Shown in pieces: positions 26,133-34,618 of a stretch of DNA of 64,000 nt. Source of the stretch: Desulfocapsa sp. Lineage in GTDB: Bacteria; Desulfobacterota; Desulfobulbia; Desulfobulbales; Desulfocapsaceae. Under the pieces are notes generated by a model. The model ran no database searches. It worked only from the letters and a program-made list of their open reading frames with translations, and had not been told where the DNA came from. The translations under genes and the position numbers were made by a program. The DNA lies in contig JAESPV010000081.1 of the NCBI GenBank assembly GCA_016765495.1, positions 1-64,000 on the forward strand. The letters run 5' to 3'. Numbering within the stretch: position 1 is the stretch's first letter; every line of letters starts with the position of its first letter.

Positions 26133-26527
26133 TCCGCGATTTTCTCCAGAATTTCGTCTTCTTCAATGGTGCCATAAACCCTATAGACCTTTTGAATAAT
26201 GGCCAGCGCCACCCCAAGAGTTGCAACACCAACGACAATGGCGGTAAGCATAAGAACATGGGGAAGAGGGTTAGCATAGGCAGCAGCATCAATGGCGTGG
26301 GCGACAGCCCCATGGCCATGACCATGGTCAACAATTGGTATAGTGGCACCCTTTTTCATAGAAACGGACACATAAAACAGGATAATGGCCGATTGAAAAA
26401 TGGACATACCGATGACCTTTTTCATCAAATTATTTTTGGCAATCATGGCGTACATGCCAATCATTAATAATACGATAAAAGCCCAGTTATTGAATTGAGC
26501 CAGTACGATTTTGAAAAATTCTTCCAT
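26129..26527 (-). CDS. mrpC: Mrp antiporter subunit C (NuoK-like)
   Basis: This three-helix membrane protein (132 residues) is homologous to NuoK. It has the typical IGMYAMIAKNNLMKKVIGMSI first-to-second helix region and a third helix, PHVLMLTAIVVGVATLGVALA. Between helices 2 and 3 is a His-rich loop, HGHGHGAVAH, which is unusual. I chose ATG 26527 right after the mrpB stop with a GAGGG/AGG site; a longer frame of 15 codons overlaps mrpB and looks unlikely. Confidence 0.92.
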   Translation of the reverse strand: MEEFFKIVLAQFNNWAFIVLLMIGMYAMIAKNNLMKKVIGMSIFQSAIILFYVSVSMKKGATIPIVDHGHGHGAVAHAIDAAAYANPLPHVLMLTAIVVGVATLGVALAIIQKVYRVYGTIEEDEILEKIAE

Positions 26528-26528
26528 C

Positions 26529-27278
26529 CTATAAGCCCTCGTCCATTTCTCCGCCTGACGCAAGGTCTGCATACAGGGAAATAATAATAAAGGTTACCGT
26601 GATGAAGACACCGATCTCAATGCCTAGCATTCCGTGGGATCTGGCCTCAACCTCTGTAGCCGGAAGGATCTTACTCAAACGGCTGTAGTCCAGAAAGTTC
26701 CCCCCAAGAAACAAGCATATAATACCAATCCCTGCATAAATAAATACGCCCAGGCCTGAAAAGAACATTATCACCCGCTCCTTTATCTGGTTGAGAACCA
26801 TCTTAAGGTCGTAGGAGATGGCCAGCAGGATGAAGCTGGCTCCTGCGATGGCTCCCCCCTGAAAACCGCCACCGGGGCTATGGTGCCCATGGGCAAGAAC
26901 ATACAGGGCAAAAAGCTGCATCATAGGGACAATAAGCCGCGCTGCTGACTGAAGAATGATATCCTGGTCGGAACGGGAGGGCCGGGGCTTGACATCCTTT
27001 TTCTTACGGCGATGACTCCTGCGCAGAATTGTGAGTACGGTAATGCCGGCACAGAAAATCACCGCTGTTTCAAACATGGTGTCGTAGCCTCGATAATCGG
27101 CCAGGACAGCGGTCACAAAATTAGGAACAGACGTTTGTTCCATCGAGTTTTCGATATAATACCTGGAGAGATGGACGCTGGCTGGAGATTGTGGGTCACC
27201 CCAGTCAGGCAGGTCGCTGGTTGCTACCAACAGGACTGCACCAAGTGCTACACAGACGAGCAAAGCTATGAATTTCAA
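26529..27278 (-). CDS. mrpB: Fused MbhE/MrpB-type antiporter subunit
   Basis: This is a 249-residue membrane protein. The N-terminal third (about residues 1-90) resembles MbhE or the MrpA C-terminal tail (RGYDTMFETAVIFCAGITVL). The rest is MrpB/MnhB-like, with LYVLAHGHHSPGGGFQGGAIAGAS and three to four helices. Such a fusion or close linkage is common in Mbh/Mrp clusters of anaerobes. It overlaps the upstream DUF4040 gene by four bases. It contributes to the small-subunit side of the antiporter. Confidence 0.9.
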   Translation of the reverse strand: MKFIALLVCVALGAVLLVATSDLPDWGDPQSPASVHLSRYYIENSMEQTSVPNFVTAVLADYRGYDTMFETAVIFCAGITVLTILRRSHRRKKKDVKPRPSRSDQDIILQSAARLIVPMMQLFALYVLAHGHHSPGGGFQGGAIAGASFILLAISYDLKMVLNQIKERVIMFFSGLGVFIYAGIGIICLFLGGNFLDYSRLSKILPATEVEARSHGMLGIEIGVFITVTFIIISLYADLASGGEMDEGL

Positions 27279-27538
27279 TCTTTAGTCCTCCGTTTGACAT
27301 GAAGTGCGGTGCCCAAAAATAAAAACGTGGACACCCCGGCGCCGACCGCCGCTTCGGTGAAGGCTACGTCCACCGCAAGCATTCCCGTCCAGAGAATACA
27401 CATGAAAAAACTATAGGCTCCAAGGACAATGGCTGAGCTCACCAGGTCTTTCAGTTGCAGGGCAACCACGGCACAGACCACCACCATGAGCAGAACTAAC
27501 ACATCAAATTGCCACAATATCGCGTTGCTTACTTCCAT
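27275..27538 (-). CDS. DUF4040/MbhD-like antiporter subunit (MrpA C-terminal part)
   Basis: This is an 87-residue protein with three helices, including DLVSSAIVLGAYSFFMCILW and DVAFTEAAVGAGVSTFLFL, typical of the MbhD or DUF4040 segment that in classical MrpA is the C-terminal end. Here it is a separate gene. I chose ATG 27538, just after the mrpG stop with a GAGG site; the longer frame would overlap mrpG by about 90 bases. Its separation from the NuoL-like gene shows a split MrpA. Confidence 0.88.
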   Translation of the reverse strand: MEVSNAILWQFDVLVLLMVVVCAVVALQLKDLVSSAIVLGAYSFFMCILWTGMLAVDVAFTEAAVGAGVSTFLFLGTALHVKRRTKD

Positions 27539-27542
27539 ATCC

Positions 27543-27911
27543 TCACGACCTCTCGTCTTTTTTGGTAAGAGAGTGGGAGACGGAGCCGTCTCTGATCCCC
27601 CAATGAGCAATTTTTGAACCAAATCCAGCATCCATTATGGCGTGGGTCGCAGTGGGAGCACTGATGAATATTAAGACAGCGATAAAAATAATCTTAAAAG
27701 CCACCAGCAGATTCGCCATATCCGGTTGATGGAGCTGATATGCGGCAAAACCGAATAAAATCATCACGGTCGAGAGGGTATCCCCCTTGCCCGCAGCGTG
27801 CATACGAGTATAAAAATCAGGAAACCGCAAAACCCCAACTGTCGCTCCGAGAAAGAATATCCAACCGATTGCTGTAAACAGGACAACAGCCACATTTATA
27901 TATGTACTCAT
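27543..27911 (-). CDS. mrpG: Mrp antiporter subunit G
   Basis: This 122-residue membrane protein has three helices. The motif GVLRFPDFYTRMHAAGKGDTLST near residue 28 is the diagnostic MrpG/MnhG signature. The C-terminal tail after about residue 95 is polar. It overlaps mrpF by four bases (ATGA). It is required for Mrp complex integrity in characterised systems; that is family knowledge. Confidence 0.95.
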   Translation of the reverse strand: MSTYINVAVVLFTAIGWIFFLGATVGVLRFPDFYTRMHAAGKGDTLSTVMILFGFAAYQLHQPDMANLLVAFKIIFIAVLIFISAPTATHAIMDAGFGSKIAHWGIRDGSVSHSLTKKDERS

Positions 27912-28207
27912 GGTTCAACCTCTTCTTTTTTAGCTATTCCACCGCCAAATCTGGTTCTCTGGAAGAACCGAGCCGTGGCCAGAGATACCATAAAGTTCAA
28001 CAATGCATAAGCAATGGCAATATCAATAAACATATCAACTCGGCCATTGGAGGCACCGATGATAATAATCAGTAATGTTGCTTTGGTGCCAATCATATTG
28101 ACGCCAATAAGCCGATCAATGGCAGTTGGGCCCTTGATAACACGAAGCAGGGTCAAAAACATTAGTAGAATGATGGCTGTGCCCAGGAGGACGAAATAGG
28201 TTTCCAT
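27908..28207 (-). CDS. mrpF: Mrp antiporter subunit F
   Basis: This 99-residue membrane protein has three helices. RVIKGPTAIDRLIGVNMIG is the diagnostic MrpF loop. I chose ATG 28207, which overlaps the mrpE stop in a TAATG arrangement, over a GTG three codons upstream. It is tightly coupled to both mrpE and mrpG, consistent with a single polycistronic message. Confidence 0.94.
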   Translation of the reverse strand: METYFVLLGTAIILLMFLTLLRVIKGPTAIDRLIGVNMIGTKATLLIIIIGASNGRVDMFIDIAIAYALLNFMVSLATARFFQRTRFGGGIAKKEEVEP

Positions 28208-28740
28208 TATTTCCACCCCTTCATGTTGTGAAGAATTTCCGGTTCAAATACAGCAGCAACACGCCGTTCCATGTCACTGAGAATTTCCCCGTCCCCACCA
28301 AGGTCTCCCGCAGCAGGTTCCGTTATGGCATGGACGAGAAAGATGCCGTCTTCAATTCGTATTGTCACCGTCCCTGGTGTCAAGGTGATGGAGTTTGCCA
28401 GGACAAATTGGGCAAAGGGTGTTTTCAGGTGTGACTCGAAGGTAAACATGTATGGATCAAGGACTTCTTCCATCTTCTTGGTGGTCAGAGCCAATCTGAC
28501 AACATACATATTGGCATAAATGATCTGGATCACCAGCCACACAGCGTAGTGAACAAATCGACCACCCTGCATAATCCTGTAGCCCAAACCCTTTTCACGA
28601 TCCTGAAAAAGTACATTTCCAGACATCATTGCAACAATGGCGCTGGATATCACACCCAAAACCAAATGAAACAGATCAAATTTCCCTGACATGGCGATCC
28701 AAAGGATAAACATCAGTACGAATGTCATAAAACCGAACAT
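28207..28740 (-). CDS. mrpE: Mrp antiporter subunit E
   Basis: This is a 177-residue protein with two or three N-terminal helices and a cytoplasmic C-terminal domain. ANSITLTPGTVTI (about residues 113-125) is the hallmark of MrpE/MnhE. It is the first gene of the operon, so the promoter should lie in the 28741-29000 region. The operon reads E, F, G, DUF4040, B, C, D, D, small membrane protein, NuoL-like. Confidence 0.94.
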   Translation of the reverse strand: MFGFMTFVLMFILWIAMSGKFDLFHLVLGVISSAIVAMMSGNVLFQDREKGLGYRIMQGGRFVHYAVWLVIQIIYANMYVVRLALTTKKMEEVLDPYMFTFESHLKTPFAQFVLANSITLTPGTVTIRIEDGIFLVHAITEPAAGDLGGDGEILSDMERRVAAVFEPEILHNMKGWK

Positions 28741-29572
28741 AATTTTGTATGATCCTCTTTTTAGTTAGCCCATGGTCACTGTTGTCACGGGTAAATAATG
28801 AAAGGTGATAAATAATCGTTTTTCCGTGAGCAAAAGGAGAAAAAACGCACCACAGTCAGGTTTCCAGGAACAAAGGTTCCAGCTGCAATGGCTTCTGTAA
28901 TATCCGTTCCTCGCAAAATTGATACAACACACCTAAGAACACCACTTCATCTGACCGCCCCGACAACAAATACAAAAAAACCGTCAGAACATCAAGATTA
29001 ATTCATTTAAAAAACCACAAATAGCGAGATAACGGTGGTTCTGAAATTTCTGCACTGGTTTCGTTTGCTTCTAATACAACGCCCTTAAAATTTAGAAAAT
29101 CAGATGTAAATCACGTTCAAGCCAAAATCCCAGAGAGCCTGAAATAAAAATATAAAACGGATTTTTTGTCAACTAGTTACACTCTTTTTGAGAGAGAATT
29201 TGTTTTAGCGAAATTGTTCATTACCGCATTGCAAGTTTTTAAACCTTAAAGATCAATCAAACGGAACCAGCGCCCATCGTTAATGAAAAGATAGGGAACC
29301 GGAATTACTGCTTTCCTCTTGACTTTTCTTACCATAAGTATCCCCTACTTCTCTCTCTAATCGTATTGCAATCAAAAACAAACGTCACACTAATACTCGC
29401 CATGTTGAATATGTCTCTGAAATGAAAAACAGAATAATGGAATGGAGTTAAGAGTAAACTCCTGCCCCTGCTTTTGTCCAAACATTTTCTTGCATGACAT
29501 AATTAATTGTAAGTTCCTACTGTTACAATCAATTCAGTGTAAATTTAAACTCAATTTCAAAGGCAAACAATT
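28741..29572. other. 832-bp divergent intergenic region
   Basis: This AT-rich spacer lies between the antiporter operon and the Na/phosphate transporter. It should hold both divergent promoters. I see no full-length gene. A 29-codon - strand frame with a ribosome-binding site lies at 29246-29335. ATTTTTTGTCA...AGTTACACT at 29161-29183 recurs in near-identical form at 32916-32941. Confidence 0.6.
29246..29335 (-). CDS. Possible 29-aa small ORF
   Basis: ATG 29335 is preceded by AGGGG and encodes a basic start followed by VIPVPYLFINDGRWFRLIDL, then TAA. The aromatic-rich string looks protein-like and may be a small protein or the end of a lost gene (for example a mobile-element fragment). No family was recognised. 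Confidence 0.25.
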   Translation of the reverse strand: MVRKVKRKAVIPVPYLFINDGRWFRLIDL

Positions 29573-30745
29573 ATGGTTACGACAGCGGCAAAACATCCAA
29601 AAGACCCTCAGTTATCTTCGAGTAGCTCTAATGGACTACAGTGGTTCTACGTAGCCATGTTAGTGTATTTATTATTAGTTGCCGTCTCATTGATCGGCGG
29701 CGGCTTTAAAATTGCAGCGGGTGACCAGGCGAAAGAGCTGTTTGCCTTCGCCAGCAATCCCGTTACTGCGCTAGTTGTTGGCATCGTTGCCACTGCGTTG
29801 ATCCAGTCATCTAGCACAGTGACTGCAATTATCGTTGGCTTAGTAGCTGGTGGGTTGCCAGTATCCATAGCCATCCCCATGGTAATGGGGGCTAATATTG
29901 GAACAACAATTACCAACACAATTGTCAGCCTGGGACATGTAAAAAAAGATGACGAGTTCAGACGCGCTTTTGCGGCAGCAACGATTCATGACTTTTTCAA
30001 TGTTATCAGTGTGGTCATATTTCTGCCATTGGAAATCGCTTTTGGCTTTTTGGAGAAAATTGGTGCCTATTTAGCAGAATTTATGGTAGGCGGTGATGCC
30101 ATGTCGACAAAGGGATTTAACTTCATTAAACCATTAGTGAAACCCCCGGTAAAATTTCTTCAGGATAATGTATTTGGCTTGCTACCTGATACAGTTAGCG
30201 GAATCATGATGATAGTGCTAGGCATTACCATGATCCTTCTTGTAATTACTCTAATTGGCAAGTTACTAAAAGTACTCATGGTTGGCAGGGCGAGAAAGAT
30301 TATGCATACTGCGGTAGGCCGTGGTCCTATTTCTGGCATGGCTTCCGGTACGCTGATCACTACGTTAGTACAGTCTTCGTCTACAACGACGAGCTTGATC
30401 GTACCTTTGGCCGGTACTGGCATTTTTACACTTCGCCAAGTATACCCATTTACTCTGGGTGCTAACATTGGAACCTGCATTACAGCTCTGCTTGCAGCAA
30501 CTGCAATCACTGGCCCTAATGCCATTTTTGCATTACAAATTGCCTTGATTCACTTCATGTATAACCTGATCGGCGTAATAGTGATCTATGGCATACCCTT
30601 TTTAAGGGAAATGCCGATATGGGCGGCTGAGAAGTTAGCGGATGCAACAGTGAAAAACAAGGTATATGCAGTTGCGTATATTGGCTCAGTTTTTTTTGTA
30701 GTACCCGGACTTTTAATCGGATTGAGTCAGCATTTCGGCTGGTAA
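29573..30745 (+). CDS. Na+/phosphate cotransporter family protein (NptA/PhoU-less type)
   Basis: This inner-membrane protein of 390 residues has about nine helices with two inverted repeats. The duplicated signature is clear: ALIQSSSTVTAIIVGLV (about residues 62-78) and TLVQSSSTTTSLIVPLA (about 263-279), each followed by GANIGT. These QSSS motifs bind Na+ and phosphate in the SLC34/NptA family. There is no PhoU tail. A Ser- and Thr-rich N-terminal tail precedes the first helix. It is followed by a small coiled-coil protein and a periplasmic PepSY-like protein, probably one operon. Style and composition look more like gammaproteobacterial genes than the neighbours do, hinting at transfer. Confidence 0.9.
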   Translation: MVTTAAKHPKDPQLSSSSSNGLQWFYVAMLVYLLLVAVSLIGGGFKIAAGDQAKELFAFASNPVTALVVGIVATALIQSSSTVTAIIVGLVAGGLPVSIAIPMVMGANIGTTITNTIVSLGHVKKDDEFRRAFAAATIHDFFNVISVVIFLPLEIAFGFLEKIGAYLAEFMVGGDAMSTKGFNFIKPLVKPPVKFLQDNVFGLLPDTVSGIMMIVLGITMILLVITLIGKLLKVLMVGRARKIMHTAVGRGPISGMASGTLITTLVQSSSTTTSLIVPLAGTGIFTLRQVYPFTLGANIGTCITALLAATAITGPNAIFALQIALIHFMYNLIGVIVIYGIPFLREMPIWAAEKLADATVKNKVYAVAYIGSVFFVVPGLLIGLSQHFGW

Positions 30746-30772
30746 TAAATTAGACATAAAGGAGAATACGTT

Positions 30773-31045
30773 ATGAGCTCAGCAATCTCAAATAAACATG
30801 AATTAAACAATCGAATCTCAGATCTTGAAGATTCCTTAAAACAGTTAAAAACACAACTGCACCGTTTAGAAGAAGATGAGCAGCATGAGGCAATAGATAA
30901 CCTGGAAATATACTTGGAGCAAATCGACCATAAATACGACAATCTTCGTAGTTTCTGGGGAGTTGTTGCCAATGAATTTCGAGAGCTGTTTGGAAAGTCA
31001 AAAACCGATGGTACATCTGAGCAAGGTGGTAAAAATGAAAGTTAA
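30773..31045 (+). CDS. Small coiled-coil protein
   Basis: This 90-residue soluble protein has residues 5-60 forming a heptad-patterned helix rich in Leu, Glu, Gln and Lys, with a short C-terminal tail. It has no known domain. AAAGGAG lies before the ATG. It overlaps the next gene by 11 bases. A link to the upstream transporter is suggested only by its position. Confidence 0.75.
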   Translation: MSSAISNKHELNNRISDLEDSLKQLKTQLHRLEEDEQHEAIDNLEIYLEQIDHKYDNLRSFWGVVANEFRELFGKSKTDGTSEQGGKNES

Positions 31046-31517
31046 AAAAGCTGCTGGTGTATGCGCATTACTATTAATTTTAAATTGCTCTTTCTCAATT
31101 GCAGGCGTGGAAACAATCATACCTTTAAGCAGTGTACCGCAAAATTTGCTTTCTGAAGCTGAAAAATTACTACCCACTGCGACTTTCAACACTGCCAATA
31201 CTGAGAAAGAAGCTGATGGAACGTTGGTATACGAAATCCAGGGTACCCTGGAAGATGGCCGGAAAGTAGAGGTAGATGTGTTGGAAAATGGAGATATACA
31301 AGAGTTTGAAGTCGTGTATAGCCTGGATCTAGTTCCCCGAGCTGTTATGAAAGCGATAGAAAAAAAGATGCCTGGTTTTACTCCGAGCTTTATTGAAGCG
31401 AGCCATTCGGCTAGTAAGAAGGTTGTAGGCTATGAGTTTGTGGGTGAGCTAGGCGGAAAACAACTGGACATTGAGGTCTCGGCAGATGGTCGCAGAATTG
31501 AGATTGCAGACCAATAA
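31035..31517 (+). CDS. Periplasmic PepSY-like protein
   Basis: This protein has a signal peptide (MKVKKAAGVCALLLILNC, Ala/Gly-rich cleavage site near residue 24). Two tandem PepSY-like (putative beta-lactamase-inhibitor-like) repeats follow: TLEDGRKVEVDVLENGDIQEFE and a second copy ending LGGKQLDIEVSADGRRIEI. It is secreted to the periplasm; the ligand is unknown. I chose ATG 31035 because it begins the signal peptide and follows GGTGG, whereas the longer frame overlaps the preceding gene by 80 bases and starts with non-signal residues. Confidence 0.78.
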   Translation: MKVKKAAGVCALLLILNCSFSIAGVETIIPLSSVPQNLLSEAEKLLPTATFNTANTEKEADGTLVYEIQGTLEDGRKVEVDVLENGDIQEFEVVYSLDLVPRAVMKAIEKKMPGFTPSFIEASHSASKKVVGYEFVGELGGKQLDIEVSADGRRIEIADQ

Positions 31518-31547
31518 TTCCCAAGAACAAAGGTCATAGCCGTCAAA

Positions 31548-31677
31548 TTAGGAACGGGAGCTAAATTACTTGAGCATATTACGCTGCAATTTTTTCAAGT
31601 ACAGGTTGGCGGAACAAAGGACAAGCAGGTAAACACAGACTCCTTGATGCTCAAGTTATTTAGTGTTCGTTCCTTAA
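31548..31677. repeat. Palindromic intergenic repeat, copy B (130 bp)
   Basis: The left end TTAGGAACGGGAG-CTAAATTACTTGAGCAT is matched in inverted orientation by the right end, which reads on the other strand TTAAGGAACGAAC-ACTAAATAACTTGAGCATC. The interior carries GGACAAGCAGGTAAACACAG, shared with the copies at 60602 and 33268. Confidence 0.85.
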
Positions 31678-31744
31678 GAACCAAAACAGGGGATAACCCA
31701 CTATTGTTTCAATAGAGGGAATCTCGCCCATTCACCCTCAAATT

Positions 31745-32743
31745 TCAAAAGAGTTCTTTTTTTGTGTGCACCATCCGTTCCTGAAGCATCAAATCTGCAA
31801 GTACAATGGCTGTTGCACATTCAATCACCACAGGAATTCTTATCGCAATACAGACATCGTGACGCCCTTCTATCAGCAGGGTGGAAACGGTTTTTTCTTT
31901 GAAATTATATGTCTCCTGAGGCAAGCCAACACTGGACGTTGGTTTAATGGGTACCCGAAAAATAATATCATTCCCATTGGTGATGCCACCATTTATGCCA
32001 CTGGCATAATTCGTGGCTGTTTTTCCATATTCATCAGTGATACAATCATTGTGTTCACTGCCCTTCATGGAGGCCGATGCAAATCCAGAGCCAAATTCAA
32101 TTCCACGGGTAGCTGGCACTGCAAAAATCATATGAGCAATTAAGGCTTCCGCTGAATCAAAAAACGGCTCACCAAGCCCCACCGGCATATTAGTACATCG
32201 ACATTCAATAAGACCACCGATGGAATCTTTAGCATCTATTGCCGCCTCCACAGCTGCTGCTATGTCTTGGCTACCACCGGCTTCAATAAGCGTAGCAGAG
32301 ACTGAGATTGCACCAATAATTTTCTTGGCAACAACTCCTGCGGCAACAATCCCCAAGGTAATTCGGCCTGAAAAATGACCGCCGCCTCTTGGATCATTAA
32401 AACCGCCATACTTTTGCTGAGCCGTATAATCTGCATGCCCCGGCCGTGGCTGGTCCCAGAGATTGGAATAATCATCCGATTTAATATTGGTGTTCTCAAA
32501 AACAATGGTGAGCGGCGCTCCTGTTGTTTTTCCTTGAAACACTCCTGAGACAATAGTGGGAATATCGGGTTCCACTCGTGGAGTTGTACCACGACCACCA
32601 GCACGCCTCCGTGCGAAATCCTTTTTCAAATCATCTTCGACCAGCGATATTCCCGGAGGGCAGCCATCAATCACCACACCAATTTGAATACCATGACTTT
32701 CACCAAAAATTGAGACCCTAAACATACGACCAAAACTATTCAT
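31745..32743 (-). CDS. aroC: Chorismate synthase
   Basis: This enzyme catalyses the last common step of aromatic amino acid synthesis, converting EPSP to chorismate with reduced FMN. The N-terminal FRVSIFGESHG, ARRRAGGRGTTPR, RPGHADYT and GGGHFSGR motifs are all present, as is EGRHDVCIAIRIPVV near the C-terminus. At 332 residues it is at the short end for the family. I chose ATG 32743 behind a GGGGGGTG site; a longer frame adds nine codons not found at the normal N-terminus. It is a single gene, flanked by repeat elements on both sides. Confidence 0.96.
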   Translation of the reverse strand: MNSFGRMFRVSIFGESHGIQIGVVIDGCPPGISLVEDDLKKDFARRRAGGRGTTPRVEPDIPTIVSGVFQGKTTGAPLTIVFENTNIKSDDYSNLWDQPRPGHADYTAQQKYGGFNDPRGGGHFSGRITLGIVAAGVVAKKIIGAISVSATLIEAGGSQDIAAAVEAAIDAKDSIGGLIECRCTNMPVGLGEPFFDSAEALIAHMIFAVPATRGIEFGSGFASASMKGSEHNDCITDEYGKTATNYASGINGGITNGNDIIFRVPIKPTSSVGLPQETYNFKEKTVSTLLIEGRHDVCIAIRIPVVIECATAIVLADLMLQERMVHTKKELF

Positions 32744-32770
32744 AACGACACCCCCCCGTATAACATGCAC

Positions 32771-33350
32771 ATCTTATATCGCATATTGTCTGAAAAAAGC
32801 TTTCCCTTCAAGCTCACCCGCCATTCCGATCCGTTGATAAAGGGAGCTGATTTGCAGTATATAACGTACCTTTAAAAAATGCTATTTCTCTCCAGTGACC
32901 ACCAGCGTTAATCTAATTTTTTGTCATTCACCAGTTACACTGAACCATCAGCGTTCGCCGCGAAACATATCGAAACGTTTCGACACACGAGTGTTCCGTT
33001 TCGGTTCACACGTCGCTTGGGTTCCCTCCCCTACCGACAACACATAACACCATGAAACAACATCACTTATTAGATTATTCCAATTATGGCACCCTTCATG
33101 CTACCCCAAGAACAAAATGAATTGCACCAGAGTGGGACTCCACTAACCTGTTTACCGGTTCAACCGAAAATAGTACAGTTCACTGGATAATGAATGGGAA
33201 CAAAGAGCAAGTAAGACGTTCAAGCCAACTCACGTATGTCCCCAAGTACCTTATCAAAATCATTGTAGACAAGACAAAGCAGGTAAACGTAGACTCCGAG
33301 AAAATGATTTGCAAAGATCTAAAACAATCCATTAGAAATGGGAGCTGAAC
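32771..33350. other. 580-bp intergenic region with repeat remnants
   Basis: No gene is apparent. The region contains ATTTTTTGTCA...AGTTACACT (32916-32941), matching the copy near 29161, and two palindromic-repeat remnants at 33193-33300. The promoter of the 33351 gene should lie at its right end. Confidence 0.6.
33193..33300. repeat. Palindromic intergenic repeat remnants, copy G
   Basis: AATGGGAACAAAGAGCAAGTAAGACGTTCAA at 33193-33223 matches the reverse strand of the copy at 44108. ACAAAGCAGGTAAACGTAGACTCCGAG at 33274-33300 matches the interior of the copies at 31548 and 60602. Two decayed pieces or one rearranged element are possible. Confidence 0.55.
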
Positions 33351-34568
33351 ATGTCCTCAATCGCACTTTTTAACACTATTTTTATTGAAGAAAAAAAAGT
33401 CAGAGAACGACTTGCAGCGACAACTGACTTTCGAATTCTTCAAGATACTCATATCATAAGTGAAGTATCCCGGAAATACAGCATCGGTGGAGAGAAAGTG
33501 GAACGTGCACTCTACGGCCCGCAGTCAGTTTTTAACAGATTCACCCTGGAACGGGAACGAATCACTGCGTACCTTAAAGTGATTGTGGCAAACCACCTGA
33601 AATCTTCAGGCATTATCTATTCGGGCCATATTGCCCTACTTATTCCCTCCACCGTAACCCATGTTTTACGAGTGGGGCTATTTGATAAAACGAGTAATCG
33701 TATTCAGCGTGCACTGAAAGAGGGACTCACAGAAAAGAATACGCTGAAAGTCATCAAGAAAAACGACACCAGCGCTGCAAACTGGGCAGACTATCTTTAC
33801 AAAAAAGAAATGAGTGACCCTTCCCTGTACGACATCATTGTCCCCATGGGAGACCATTCCCCAGAATCCGCAGTGCAGTTAATCCTGGAAAACTACCATA
33901 AGCCAGCAGTTCTTGAGCAGGAAACATCCCGCCAGGCGGTTGAAGATATGGCGATCAGTGCCCAAGTTGAATTGGCACTTGTTGAAAAGGGCTACACCAC
34001 TGAAGTAAAAAGCTTTGACGGAGAAATCACTCTGCTCGTAAACAAGAGTGTGGCCAACTTTGCAAAACTTGCATCCACTCTTACTGCAATAGCAGAAAGT
34101 GTGGATGGAGTCCGTGAAGTTCAAGTGCTTACTGGTAAAGAGTATCACGTATCAATCTACAGGAATCAGGAATTCACTCTCCCTCCAAAGGTATTATTGG
34201 TTGACGATGAACAGGAATTCGTCCAAACTCTTTCAGAACGCCTCAACACACGTAACTATGGCTCATATCCTGTCTTTACAGGTGAACACGCCCTGGAATT
34301 CTTAGAGAACGAACTTCCTGATGTTATGGTTCTGGATTTAAAAATGCCTGGAATAAGTGGAGTAAATGTCCTTCGCAAGACAAAAGCACTTAACCCGGAA
34401 ATTGAGGTTATCATTCTCAGCGGTCACGGTTCCGAGGAAGACAAAAAAATATGTATGGACCTTGGCGCCTACGCCTATTTGCACAAACCAGTGGATATTA
34501 CGCAGCTGACCGAAATCATAGATGAAGCACATGCTAAGGTCGCCGCAGCTAAAATGACTCATATATAA
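33351..34568 (+). CDS. Cytidylate kinase-like / BON / receiver-domain protein
   Basis: This is a 405-residue cytoplasmic protein of unusual architecture. Residues 1-200 resemble the cytidylate kinase-like family (FNRFTLERERITAYLK, SGIIYSGHIALLIP) but lack a clear Walker A. Residues about 205-265 look like a BON domain (VELALVEKGYTTEVKS, DGEITLLVNKSV). Residues about 283-400 are a response-regulator receiver with phospho-Asp D329 in MVLDLKMPG and a KP lysine motif. It starts the signalling block and is followed 50 bp later by a second receiver. It may be a phosphorylation-controlled effector; the output is not known. Confidence 0.82.
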   Translation: MSSIALFNTIFIEEKKVRERLAATTDFRILQDTHIISEVSRKYSIGGEKVERALYGPQSVFNRFTLERERITAYLKVIVANHLKSSGIIYSGHIALLIPSTVTHVLRVGLFDKTSNRIQRALKEGLTEKNTLKVIKKNDTSAANWADYLYKKEMSDPSLYDIIVPMGDHSPESAVQLILENYHKPAVLEQETSRQAVEDMAISAQVELALVEKGYTTEVKSFDGEITLLVNKSVANFAKLASTLTAIAESVDGVREVQVLTGKEYHVSIYRNQEFTLPPKVLLVDDEQEFVQTLSERLNTRNYGSYPVFTGEHALEFLENELPDVMVLDLKMPGISGVNVLRKTKALNPEIEVIILSGHGSEEDKKICMDLGAYAYLHKPVDITQLTEIIDEAHAKVAAAKMTHI

Positions 34569-34618
34569 CAGCAACACGTAACTTTCAATTTCCTAAACCA
34601 GGCAAGAGAGGAGAACAC

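Noticed and set aside
30963-31034. Longer N-terminus for the PepSY-like protein
   Set aside because: It overlaps the coiled-coil gene by 80 bases and would bury the clear signal peptide that starts at 31035.
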